A stretch of 64,000 nt of DNA from Verrucomicrobiales bacterium. Lineage in GTDB: Bacteria; Verrucomicrobiota; Verrucomicrobiia; Limisphaerales; UBA11358. The position numbers were made by a program, and so were the translations under genes. Below, piece after piece: positions 40,606 through 48,868 of the stretch. Location of the stretch: NCBI GenBank assembly GCA_028712475.1, contig JAQTQB010000002.1, positions 62,001-126,000 on the forward strand, in the 5' to 3' direction. Positions within the stretch are counted from its first letter, which is position 1. Each line of letters begins with the position of its first letter. The notes beneath the pieces were generated by a model. That model was not told where the DNA came from and searched no databases. It saw only the letters and a list, made by a program, of their open reading frames with translations.

Positions 40606-43293
40606 ATGTCACGCAAGTCGGCTTCAGATTCAAAAAACGGTTTCGGCGATATCATCGGCGTCGCGCTGCTGGCCATCGCATTGCTGCTGCTCGTCGCGCA
40701 GCTTTCCTTTGACCGCTACGACATCTCCCTTTTCCGCGACCCGCACAACAAGCCGGTGCATAACTGGATCGGGCCGCTGGGCGCGTATCTGGCGTGGGGT
40801 TCGTTCCTGCCGCTAGGGCTGGTCGGCTATCTTTTGCCGTGGCTGCTCGCGGCGTTCGGCGTGGCGTATCTGCTGAATTTTCTTGGCTATTTGCGCGAGC
40901 ATCTGCGCTGGTCGCTGCTCTGGACCGCCATGCTGGTCGTCTCGCTCACCGGCCTGCTTTACATCATGGAAAAGGCTGGACTGCTCGGGAAAATCCATCT
41001 GCGTATCGGTTCCTTATGGGGTGCGGGCGGCTGGCTCGGCTACGCGACCTTCGGGCAGACCCAAAATTACAATTTCGGCCTTTCCCTGCTTGGCTCACTG
41101 GGCGCGACGATTGTTTATGCCGCGCTGTGTCTCATCAGCCTGCTGTTCCTGACCAATTTCCAGCTCGGCGAATGGATCCGCGCCTTTCTGGAAAAAGAAA
41201 ATGCTCAGCAATCCGACCTCGAAAAAACGCAGCCCAAGACCAGCGAGGAAATTGCGCTGGAACGCCGTGCCCGTGACCTCGAAAAGCAGGCGAGAAAATT
41301 GCAGGAGGAAGTCGCTGAAGCCACACGTTCCGGCTTGGGCGCAGATTTACAGCCTGTTCCCGAACCGACCGTCCGCGATTTGAGCGTGCCGCAATCCAAG
41401 TCCGCCAACGCTCCGCGCTTCCGCAAGACCACCTTCCCCGGATCATCCAAAGCACCCGAACCGCCGGACGAAGTCGAAGTGATTCCCGCCCGGGAAATCG
41501 TCGCCGCCACGACCGGGGTCATTCTCGGCAAAAAAGCGGACGAGGAAAAACCTCTTGAGGAAAAAATTGAAGAGCCGGTCGCCGAAAAAGCCGATGCTGA
41601 AAAAACCGGCGAGGAAAAAGCCGAATCGGAAATCAAGATCACCGGAATTGCGCCGACGCGAAGCCGGCTGCCGCGCAAACCCAAGCCCATCACCGTCGCG
41701 CAGACGCCGATGATCGGGAATTATCAGTTGCCGCCGATGGATTTTCTCCAGCACGCGGACATGACCGTCAAGCCCACCGAGACCAAGGAGGAATTGATGG
41801 CCAACGCGCGGCTCATGCAGCAGACGCTCGCGCAGTTCGACATCGAGGTGCAGCTCGGTGACATCACCAAAGGCCCGACCATCACGCGCTACGAACTGCA
41901 TCCCGCTCCCGGCGTGAAGCTGGAAAAAATCGCCGCGCTCAACAACAACATCGCCGCCGTGCTCAAGGCCGAACGCATCAACATCCTTGCGCCCGTGCCG
42001 GGAAAAAGCTCCGTCGGCGTCGAGGTGCCGAACGCCATCAAGACCAAGGTCATCATGCGCGATCTGTTCGAGTCGGACGAATGGCGCAACACCAAGGCGC
42101 GCATTCCCATCGCGCTCGGCAAGGACGTTTACGGCCATCCCATCATCGCCGACCTCGCAGAGATGCCGCACTGCCTCATCGCCGGCAGCACCGGTTCCGG
42201 CAAATCCGTCTGCATCAATTCCATCATCGCGTCGCTGCTCTACCGCTTCTCGCCGGATCAACTGCGCTTCGTGATGATTGATCCCAAGGTCGTCGAGCTT
42301 CAGCAATACAACGCCCTGCCCCACCTCGTCGTGCCGGTCGTCACCGATCCGAAAAAAGTTCTGCTCGCCCTGCGCTGGGTCGTCAACGAAATGGAAAAGC
42401 GCTACCAGATTTTCGCGCGCGTCAACGTCCGCAACATCAAATCGTTCAACGACCGCCCGAAGGACAAGCTCGCGCCGCCGCAGGAACCTGAATTGCCGCT
42501 CATGGCGAAAAAAGAAAAAGTCGAGCCGGGCGCGGATGGTTTCGCCGTGGAAGTGGACGAGCAGATCGTCGTCCCGCGCGACGAGGACATCATCATCCCC
42601 GAAAAGTTGAGCTACATCGTCGTCATCATTGACGAACTCGCGGACTTGATGCTCGTGGCGCCGGCCGACGTGGAGATGGCCATCGCCCGCATCACGCAAA
42701 TGGCGCGCGCAGCGGGAATCCATTGCATCGTCGCCACGCAGCGGCCTTCCGTGGACGTCATCACCGGCGTCATCAAGGCGAACATTCCGGCGCGCATCGC
42801 GTTCCAGGTCGCGGCCAAGGTGGACTCCCGCACGATTCTCGACGCGATGGGTGCCGACAAATTGCTCGGCAAGGGCGACATGCTGTATCTCCCGCCCGGC
42901 TCCGGGAAATTGATCCGCGCACAAGGCGCGCTCATCACCGACCACGAAATCCAGAGCGTCGTGGACTTCATCGCCAAGCAGGGCAAGCCGAGTTACGAGG
43001 CGGAAATCCACAAGCAGCTTTCCAAACCCGTGGCCAGCTTCGGCGACGAAAGCGGCATTGATGAGGACGAGGAAATCATCCAGCAATGCATCGAAGTCAT
43101 CCGAAGTGAACAGAAGGCGAGCGTCTCGCTCTTGCAACGCCGTCTGCGCCTTGGCTACGGCCGCGCCGCGCGCATCATGGACGAACTGGAAAACCGCGGC
43201 ATCGTCGGCGAGAGCAAAGGCGCCGAACCGCGTGAAATCCTGATTGACCTCGACGGCGAAGGCCACGACGGCGCGGGGCAAAGCGCGGTGTGA
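40606..43293 (+). CDS. ftsK: DNA translocase FtsK/SpoIIIE
   Basis: 895 residues. Four N-terminal membrane segments (to about residue 190), a charged Lys/Glu-rich linker (about 190-370), the motor with Walker A 'IAGSTGSGKSV' and Walker B 'VVIIDELADLM', and the C-terminal gamma domain 'SVSLLQRRLRLGYGRAARIMDELENRGIVG' that reads KOPS sites. Segregates chromosome ends at division. A charged insert of about 45 residues ('APPQEPELPLMAKKEKVEPGADGFAVEVDEQ...') sits just before Walker B. Start ATG 40606. Confidence 0.95.
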   Translation: MSRKSASDSKNGFGDIIGVALLAIALLLLVAQLSFDRYDISLFRDPHNKPVHNWIGPLGAYLAWGSFLPLGLVGYLLPWLLAAFGVAYLLNFLGYLREHLRWSLLWTAMLVVSLTGLLYIMEKAGLLGKIHLRIGSLWGAGGWLGYATFGQTQNYNFGLSLLGSLGATIVYAALCLISLLFLTNFQLGEWIRAFLEKENAQQSDLEKTQPKTSEEIALERRARDLEKQARKLQEEVAEATRSGLGADLQPVPEPTVRDLSVPQSKSANAPRFRKTTFPGSSKAPEPPDEVEVIPAREIVAATTGVILGKKADEEKPLEEKIEEPVAEKADAEKTGEEKAESEIKITGIAPTRSRLPRKPKPITVAQTPMIGNYQLPPMDFLQHADMTVKPTETKEELMANARLMQQTLAQFDIEVQLGDITKGPTITRYELHPAPGVKLEKIAALNNNIAAVLKAERINILAPVPGKSSVGVEVPNAIKTKVIMRDLFESDEWRNTKARIPIALGKDVYGHPIIADLAEMPHCLIAGSTGSGKSVCINSIIASLLYRFSPDQLRFVMIDPKVVELQQYNALPHLVVPVVTDPKKVLLALRWVVNEMEKRYQIFARVNVRNIKSFNDRPKDKLAPPQEPELPLMAKKEKVEPGADGFAVEVDEQIVVPRDEDIIIPEKLSYIVVIIDELADLMLVAPADVEMAIARITQMARAAGIHCIVATQRPSVDVITGVIKANIPARIAFQVAAKVDSRTILDAMGADKLLGKGDMLYLPPGSGKLIRAQGALITDHEIQSVVDFIAKQGKPSYEAEIHKQLSKPVASFGDESGIDEDEEIIQQCIEVIRSEQKASVSLLQRRLRLGYGRAARIMDELENRGIVGESKGAEPREILIDLDGEGHDGAGQSAV

Positions 43294-43299
43294 AAAAAA

Positions 43300-43360
43300 T
43301 TAGCCACAGATGAACACAGATTTACACAGATGTGTTTCATCTGTGAAAATCTGTGGCTAA
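43300..43360. repeat. Palindromic 'CACAGATGAACACAG' repeat, possible two-way terminator
   Basis: Arms TTAGCCACAGATG and CATCTGTGAAAATCTGTGGC TAA with inner ACAGATTTACACAGATGTG copies. Lies between the converging ftsK and 43374-44963 genes. Confidence 0.65.
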
Positions 43361-43373
43361 AAACCCTGCGGCT

Positions 43374-44963
43374 TTATTTCTGCGGATACTGCCAGACCCA
43401 GTCGCCTTTTTCCCGGTCAACTGAACCGCCTTTGGTAAGGACAATTTTCCCGCCATCATCCTTTTCATCCCAGCCGACGGAGTAGAGGACAAATTTTCCA
43501 TCGTCCGTGCGGCGATAATGCAGCGGCTTGCCGTTGATGATGTCGTGCGGTAGTTGCGCGATGAACTGCGGCACAAGCGCGTCGAGCGTTTCGGGATAAT
43601 TGCCATGCGCGAGGCTGAAACGTTCGAGCGCGCAAGCTGTGCGCGCCAAATCCACCTGCGACTGGATGAGCGCAAATTTTATCACCGCCTTGCCTACAGC
43701 GGGAAAAATCATCCGTGCCTGAACGTTGTAGAGCGACCAGTGTTTCGCCTCCTTGAAATCCGCCTCGGTGGTGCGGTAGGCGGCGACGGAGACCGTGCGA
43801 TTCGTCATGTCCACTAGCGGCAGCATGAACTGGTCATACATCTGCGCGAAGGATAGTTCGTTCCTGTAAAAGAAAGCGCTCGGCGTCCAGCGCAGGCTGA
43901 TGGTCGTGACCTTGCCCGAATCAGGGTCGGAATATTTGATTGCGCGCGTGGTTCTTTGATCTTCGAGAGTGGTGATGGCAAACGCGCGTTCGCCGCGCAT
44001 GGCGCATGGGTAGTTTGACAACATGTCCAATGCGGCCAGCGCCTGCTCCAGCTCCGCCAGTTGGGCGTCATTCCAACGGTGTTGTGCCAGCCCTTCATAA
44101 ACGGGCTGGAGCGTCATGGCGGTTTCCGCGATGCCGACCAGTTGGGCAATCAACAACGGCATCTGGCATTGCTCGTCATCAAGCCGGAGCATCAGTTGGA
44201 TGTCCTCCAAAGCCGCAGCGGGCTGTTCGTCCGCCAACTCCGCCACGGCGCGCAGTTGAAGCACCTGACAACGGCTTTTGGTTGCGGAATAATATTCCAG
44301 CGAGGCGGAGATAAACGATTCATCCAATTTGCTGCCGGCAAAAAGCGAGAGCATCTGGTTGGTGCCGCCGCGCAGTTTTTCAATGTCCGCGTCATACTTG
44401 CTCAACGCCAGCAGCACATCCTTGGCCGGTGTCTGCGGTTGCGGTGCCACGGGAAATTCATCCGGCGAATTCGTCGTCGGTGTCCGGTAATACTCCTGCC
44501 AGATTTTCAAATCCGTCAGCCTGCCCCTCGTCCAGTCGCCGGAAGTCTGCTTGGGCCAGGTGCCGTCATCGCGAGTGATGCGGAAATTTCGCTCGCCGAA
44601 AAAGTTTGTTTCCGGCGTTTTCCGAATGTGGCTGGCGCTGTTTTTTATGAAGTCGTTGACGTTGGTTCCGCCCATCTTGAGAATTTCCCCGGTTCGTTCG
44701 TTAAATTGAATCTTTACGAAATCCTTCAACCCCGGCGCGTTGGTGATGGCTGTGCCGCCCGCCGCGCCTACCGGCAACAAGGCCGACCACTCAAACCGTT
44801 CACCGTGCGCCTCGGCAGCACGCTTGTAATTTTCCCACGCGCGTTTGCCGCGCCAGTTCTCCTCGGTGACAAGCACCGCCGCGAGCGTGATCAGCACGGC
44901 GAGGCCGATCAGTCCCCAGCGCAGCAGACGCCAGCCGAGTTTGCGTTTTGGTTTTTCGTTCAT
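43374..44963 (-). CDS. Membrane-anchored protein of unknown function in sigma-factor operon
   Basis: 529 residues. N-terminal helix 'LLRWGLIGLAVLITLAAVLVTE', then a mostly helical periplasmic or extracytoplasmic part ('EYYSATKSRCQVLQLRAVAELADEQPAAALEDIQLMLRLDDEQCQMPLLIAQLVGIAETAMTLQPVYEGLAQHRW') and a pilin-like end 'LARTACALERFSLAHGNYPETLDALVPQFIAQLPHDIINGKPLHYRRTDDGKFVLYSVGWDEKDDGG'. The end part is common in phylum-specific secreted proteins. Overlaps the upstream gene by ATGA, third gene of the ECF operon. Confidence 0.7.
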   Translation of the reverse strand: MNEKPKRKLGWRLLRWGLIGLAVLITLAAVLVTEENWRGKRAWENYKRAAEAHGERFEWSALLPVGAAGGTAITNAPGLKDFVKIQFNERTGEILKMGGTNVNDFIKNSASHIRKTPETNFFGERNFRITRDDGTWPKQTSGDWTRGRLTDLKIWQEYYRTPTTNSPDEFPVAPQPQTPAKDVLLALSKYDADIEKLRGGTNQMLSLFAGSKLDESFISASLEYYSATKSRCQVLQLRAVAELADEQPAAALEDIQLMLRLDDEQCQMPLLIAQLVGIAETAMTLQPVYEGLAQHRWNDAQLAELEQALAALDMLSNYPCAMRGERAFAITTLEDQRTTRAIKYSDPDSGKVTTISLRWTPSAFFYRNELSFAQMYDQFMLPLVDMTNRTVSVAAYRTTEADFKEAKHWSLYNVQARMIFPAVGKAVIKFALIQSQVDLARTACALERFSLAHGNYPETLDALVPQFIAQLPHDIINGKPLHYRRTDDGKFVLYSVGWDEKDDGGKIVLTKGGSVDREKGDWVWQYPQK

Positions 44964-45388
44964 GCGATGAGCGGTTGATAATTTTCCGTGCGCGGTTTGG
45001 GTGAAAATGTCTTCGGCGGCTCGGCCTCAACCGTCGGCGCGCGGTCGGCGAACAGCTCGTTCATCCAGCGCTGTTGTTCGCGGAAGCTCATCATCGCCGG
45101 GGCGGCGGTCATCTTGCCGGCGGGCGACGGCTCATGTTGCGCGAGGTTGATCGTGAGGATCAGCAGCCAGACCGCCGCCAGTCCCGTCCAAATCCGGCGG
45201 CACGGCCAGACCAGTTCCAGCCAGATATTATTTAAGACACAAAGGCGCAAAGGCGCAAAGCTGGTCAGCAAACTTTGCGTCTTCGCGCCTTGGTTGTTCA
45301 ATTCCGCAACGACCTCGCGGCGGAGGGCGTCGAGCTTGGGCGCGGCAGCCTGATGGCGGGCAAACAAAATGTTACGCGGCGTTTTCAT
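44960..45388 (-). CDS. Anti-sigma-like membrane protein with a repeat insertion
   Basis: 142 residues: basic N-terminus 'MKTPRNILFARHQAAAPKLDALRREVV', one membrane helix 'WTGLAAVWLLILTINLA', and a short C-terminal domain ('MMSFREQQRWMNELFADR'). Position directly after an ECF sigma gene, overlapping it by 17 bases, suggests an anti-sigma role, but no zinc (ZAS) motif is seen. Residues 'AELNNQGAKTQSLLTSFAPLRLCVLNNIW' are coded by an intergenic-type repeat (45232-45302). Confidence 0.6.
   Translation of the reverse strand: MKTPRNILFARHQAAAPKLDALRREVVAELNNQGAKTQSLLTSFAPLRLCVLNNIWLELVWPCRRIWTGLAAVWLLILTINLAQHEPSPAGKMTAAPAMMSFREQQRWMNELFADRAPTVEAEPPKTFSPKPRTENYQPLIA
45232..45302. repeat. 'GACACAAAGGCGCAAAGGCGCAAAG' palindromic repeat inside a gene
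   Basis: AAGACACAAAGGCGCAAAGG CGCAAAG on one side and CTTTGCGTCTTCGCGCCTTG on the other form an inverted pair. Intergenic repeats of this wording are common in bacteria; here it lies in frame in the anti-sigma-like gene. Confidence 0.65.
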
Positions 45389-45929
45389 TTTTCACCTCCA
45401 GTAATTTTCTCAAAGATTTCTTGGCGTAATGCAACCGGGACTTCACGGTGCCAAGCTGGGTTTCCGTGATGCGGCCAATTTCTTCCAGCGAGAACTCCTC
45501 GACGAAATGCAGCAACAGGACGGAGCGCTGGGGAAGCGGCAGTTGATTCAGTAAATTCATAAACTCGGCTTCCTGTTCCTGCCGGATGAGCAAATCGTCC
45601 GGGCCGGTTTCAAAGTCATCCGCTGCTTCGGGAATTTCATCAAACAGAATTTCCCTCCGTTTGCGCCAGACCTGAATGCATTTCTGATGCGCGATGCCAA
45701 AGAGCCAGCTTCCAAACTTATTGTCCTCCCGCAGTCCGCCGATGTGCCGGACGGCGGCGATGAATGTCTCCTGCACGAGGTCGAGGCCGGCCTGTTCGTC
45801 GCGGACGAGTTCAAAGACATAGACATAAAGCGGCAGTTGGTAGCGCCGGAAGAGCGCGTCCCAAGCCGCCGGTTCACCGGCGCGGGCTTGGGTCACGGGC
45901 AGTTGTTCGGGTTCGGCCACGTCCGGCAT
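45372..45929 (-). CDS. ECF-type RNA polymerase sigma factor
   Basis: 185 residues. Region 2 'WDALFRRYQLPLYVYVFELVRDEQAGLDLVQETFIAAVRHIGGLREDNKFGSWLFGIAHQKCIQVWRKRR' and region 4 'LPLPQRSVLLLHFVEEFSLEEIGRITETQLGTVKSRLHYAKKSLRKLL' are both clear. Regulates the two genes overlapping behind it at least in part by shared transcription. Start 45929 gives the natural N-terminus. Confidence 0.93.
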   Translation of the reverse strand: MPDVAEPEQLPVTQARAGEPAAWDALFRRYQLPLYVYVFELVRDEQAGLDLVQETFIAAVRHIGGLREDNKFGSWLFGIAHQKCIQVWRKRREILFDEIPEAADDFETGPDDLLIRQEQEAEFMNLLNQLPLPQRSVLLLHFVEEFSLEEIGRITETQLGTVKSRLHYAKKSLRKLLEVKNENAA

Positions 45930-45983
45930 GTTCAACAAGTGGAATGGCCGAGGCGAGCAAAGGTTCAATCTAAATCAAAAAAG

Positions 45984-46020
45984 TTTTCCAAGATTGCCAA
46001 GCGCGCGGCCAATCCGCAAA
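45984..46020 (+). promoter_or_regulatory. Upstream element shared with 47548-47585
   Basis: TTTTCCAAGATTGCCAAGCG CGCGGCC; the first 17 bases are identical to those at 47548-47564, and both lie upstream of + strand genes (46075 and 47585). Confidence 0.45.
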
Positions 46021-46074
46021 TTAAGCGCACGCCGACGGTTGCTGGATCATTCCGCGCCCCGGGCAAGATTTAAA

Positions 46075-47538
46075 ATGCTTTCATTCCTCCGCCAAACCAG
46101 CCCCGCGCGGCTCGTGATTTTTTTGCTGTTCGCACTGACCTGCTACCGGTTCTGGTTCGCCACGCATCTGGAGCTTGTGCCGGACGAGGCTTATTACTGG
46201 CTCTGGTCAAAACATCTGGCCGCGTCGTATCGCGACAAAGGCCCGGCCATCGCCTGGACCATCGCGGCGGGGACAAAAATCTTTGGCGACACGGTTTTGG
46301 GCATCCGCTTTTTCGCCGTGATCTTGAGCACGGGCATCAGCGCCCTGCTCTTCCTGCTGGCGCGGCGGATGTATGACGACCGCGTGGCGCTGTGGTGCGT
46401 GGTGCTGGCCTCGGTCATCCCGATGATGGCGGTGGGTTCGATCCTGATGACGATTGATTCGTTGAGCGTCTTTTTCTGGGCGCTGGCCGTGCTGATTTTT
46501 TGGAGGGCGATTCAACGCGACAAAACTTCCGACTGGTTCTGGCTGGGGCTGGCCATCGGCGCGGGTTTTCTCGCGAAGTTCACGAACGGCGTGCAGCTCG
46601 GCTGCATCGGATTTTTCCTGCTCTGGTCCAAGGAACATCGGCGGCTGTTGTTCAGCCGGAAAATGCTGGTGCTGGGCGCGGGGTTCGGCCTGTGCATCCT
46701 GCCGATTCTTTGGTGGAACATGCAGAATGGCTGGGTTCATGCCATCGCCTTGCATTCCCGCAGCGGCGTGAAAAGTTCGTTCCAGATCCATCCAGTCCAG
46801 TTGCTGAAATTTATCGGCGGGCAATTCGGAGTAATGTCGCCGCTGATCATGGCGGGCATTTTCGTGGCATCCATCGCTCTCCTCTGGAAACAGCACAAGG
46901 ATTTGCGTGTGCGCTTTCTGTTGAGCCAGTTTCTGCCGGTCTATGGGCTGTTCATGTTTTTCAGCCTGAACAGCGCTGGCAAGGAGAACTGGGCGGTGCC
47001 GGCGCTGGTCACGGGCATCATTTTCACAGTGGTCTGCTGGCGGGAGATCGTGGCGCGTCATCCAGCGTGGCGTTGGGGCGTCGGCGCGGCGTTTGCCATC
47101 GCGCTGCTGATGACGATGGTGATGCATGACACGGAATATCTGAACCTGCCGCCCGGAAAAGACCCGTTGCGCCGAGCGCAGGGCTGGAAGGATTTCGCGG
47201 CGCACGTCCAGACGGCCCGCGAGAAACACGACGCGAACCTGTTGATCGGCGATCATTATTCGCAGGCCAGCATGATGGCGTTTTATCTGCCGGATCAGCC
47301 GACGACTTATCTGCTGCCCGCACCCTACGGCGCGTCGCAGTTCACCCTCTGGCCCGGCTACAATAAACAGCCTGACACCCGCGCCTTGTATGTGACCGGC
47401 CAGACAAATCCGGCAAAGGCCGTCCCCCAGGCGTTGCGGGACGAATTCAGCAACGTGGAGCTGGTAGATGACTTCTGGTCGCAGCATCATGGCCGGCCCA
47501 TGACCCATTTTTACATCTACCTTTGCACCCGCAGTTGA
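46075..47538 (+). CDS. GT39 / ArnT-like membrane glycosyltransferase
   Basis: 487 residues with about ten membrane helices. The first external loop 'LVPDEAYYWLWSKHLAASYRDKGPAIAW' has the Asp-Glu pair of the dolichyl-phosphate-mannose/ArnT (PMT_2) family. Probably moves a sugar from a polyprenyl carrier to a lipid or protein in the periplasm. The C-terminal ~140 residues form a soluble domain ('TAREKHDANLLIGDHYSQASMMAFYLPDQPTTYLLP'). ATG 46075. Confidence 0.85.
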   Translation: MLSFLRQTSPARLVIFLLFALTCYRFWFATHLELVPDEAYYWLWSKHLAASYRDKGPAIAWTIAAGTKIFGDTVLGIRFFAVILSTGISALLFLLARRMYDDRVALWCVVLASVIPMMAVGSILMTIDSLSVFFWALAVLIFWRAIQRDKTSDWFWLGLAIGAGFLAKFTNGVQLGCIGFFLLWSKEHRRLLFSRKMLVLGAGFGLCILPILWWNMQNGWVHAIALHSRSGVKSSFQIHPVQLLKFIGGQFGVMSPLIMAGIFVASIALLWKQHKDLRVRFLLSQFLPVYGLFMFFSLNSAGKENWAVPALVTGIIFTVVCWREIVARHPAWRWGVGAAFAIALLMTMVMHDTEYLNLPPGKDPLRRAQGWKDFAAHVQTAREKHDANLLIGDHYSQASMMAFYLPDQPTTYLLPAPYGASQFTLWPGYNKQPDTRALYVTGQTNPAKAVPQALRDEFSNVELVDDFWSQHHGRPMTHFYIYLCTRS

Positions 47539-47584
47539 AAATGGTTTTTTTCCAAGATTGCCAACCGCGCCGCAAACCCGCTAA

Positions 47585-48082
47585 ATGAAGAGGATGTCAA
47601 CGGTTGCCGAACAGCTCCGCGCCGCGCGCGAAGCAAAAAAACTCACGGTCGAACAGGTCGCGGACATGACCAAGATCCGCACCGACCACGTCCGCGCCCT
47701 CGAAGAAGGAAACTTCAGCGTGTTCTCCGCGCCTGTTTATATCCGCGGCTCGGTTAAAAATTACGCCTCGCGCCTCAAACTCGACGTGCCGCAAATCATG
47801 GCCGAACTCGACGCGGAACTGGGCCGCACGGAAAATTTCAGCGAGCCGCCGGCGTTGAGCGAGGAATCCAACAAGCCGCTCGACCACGTCACATTTTTAC
47901 TGGCGAAACTGAATCTGAAAATGGTGCTGGCCGGAGCCGTGGTGCTGGGGATCATTTTGCTCGTAATGCTCATCAACAGTGTGTTGCGGCATCACAAGAA
48001 AAGCGATCCCCTGGGCAATCTGCCGCCCGCCCGCGTTGAACCGGCCAATCCCGGCAACACCCTGCCGCTGCCGAAACGGTGA
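47585..48082 (+). CDS. RodZ-like HTH membrane protein
   Basis: 165 residues. Cytoplasmic HTH_25 domain 'LRAAREAKKLTVEQVADMTKIRTDHVRALEEGNFSVFSAPVYIRGSVKNYASRLKLD', then one membrane helix 'MVLAGAVVLGIILLVMLINSVL' and a short Pro-rich outer tail. RodZ links MreB to the cell wall machinery; this one lacks the large periplasmic domain. Start could also be ATG 47594. A repeat-like upstream element at 47548 is shared with the previous gene. Confidence 0.8.
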   Translation: MKRMSTVAEQLRAAREAKKLTVEQVADMTKIRTDHVRALEEGNFSVFSAPVYIRGSVKNYASRLKLDVPQIMAELDAELGRTENFSEPPALSEESNKPLDHVTFLLAKLNLKMVLAGAVVLGIILLVMLINSVLRHHKKSDPLGNLPPARVEPANPGNTLPLPKR

Positions 48083-48171
48083 TTGAACTTACCATTTGCG
48101 ACATACGGTTTACGAGTCTCCCTGCCATTCCACGCGGCGCGTCAATCGCATATCGTAAATCTGAATCCCGT

Positions 48172-48774
48172 TCACATGTCGTCCAAATAAATCCGGCGGT
48201 TGCGCCACAGATAAATCATGCCCGACATCGCCGTCAGCACGACGGTGAGCCACAGCATGACTTCCGCAAACGCCGGCACCCACGGCGTGAACAAATCACT
48301 CAACGCCACCGGCCATTCCCGGCACGCATCCACCACGAGCAACGCGATGATGCAGACGATCTGCGAGACGGTCTTGTGTTTCCCGTAGCGTTCCGCCGCA
48401 AGCACGATGTTCTTTGACGCCGCGAGCATGCGCAACCCGGTGATGGCGAGTTCGCGCCCGACAATGATGACGACCATCCACGCCCCAACCTTCACCGGCG
48501 CGCTCGGGTTCATGTGCGTGCTTTCCACAAAGGCCACGAACGCCGAGCAAGTCATGATCTTGTCCGCGAGCGGGTCCATCAACTTGCCGAAGTTCGTGAT
48601 GAGGTTACGCGCGCGGGCAATCCGGCCATCGAGAAAATCCGTTACGCCCGCGAGGCAGAAAAAAAACAGCGCGAAGGTGTAGCGGTATGGAATCGCCCAT
48701 GGCCAGAACATCGCCCAGAGAAAAACCACTGTCAGCGCAAAGCGCGAGACGGTGAGTTTGTTGGGCAGGTTCAT
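48172..48774 (-). CDS. pgsA: CDP-diacylglycerol-glycerol-3-phosphate 3-phosphatidyltransferase
   Basis: 200 residues, several membrane helices. The CDP-alcohol phosphotransferase motif D-G-x2-A-R-x8-G-x3-D-x3-D is present as 'LDGRIARARNLITNFGKLMDPLADK'. Makes phosphatidylglycerophosphate for membrane lipids. Typical length. Confidence 0.93.
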   Translation of the reverse strand: MNLPNKLTVSRFALTVVFLWAMFWPWAIPYRYTFALFFFCLAGVTDFLDGRIARARNLITNFGKLMDPLADKIMTCSAFVAFVESTHMNPSAPVKVGAWMVVIIVGRELAITGLRMLAASKNIVLAAERYGKHKTVSQIVCIIALLVVDACREWPVALSDLFTPWVPAFAEVMLWLTVVLTAMSGMIYLWRNRRIYLDDM

Positions 48775-48787
48775 TTTTTAAATAATT

Positions 48788-48858
48788 GTAGCAGCCGACG
48801 TGAGGAGGCTCAAACTTTGGTTGTCATTTGAAGTGAGCCTCCTCACGTCGGCTGCTAC
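48788..48858. repeat. Perfect 25-bp inverted repeat
   Basis: Left arm 48788-48812 (GTAGCAGCCGACGTGAGGAG...) and right arm 48834-48858 are perfect complements with a 21-base loop. Lies between apgM and pgsA. Confidence 0.9.
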
Positions 48859-48868
48859 GCAAAATGGA

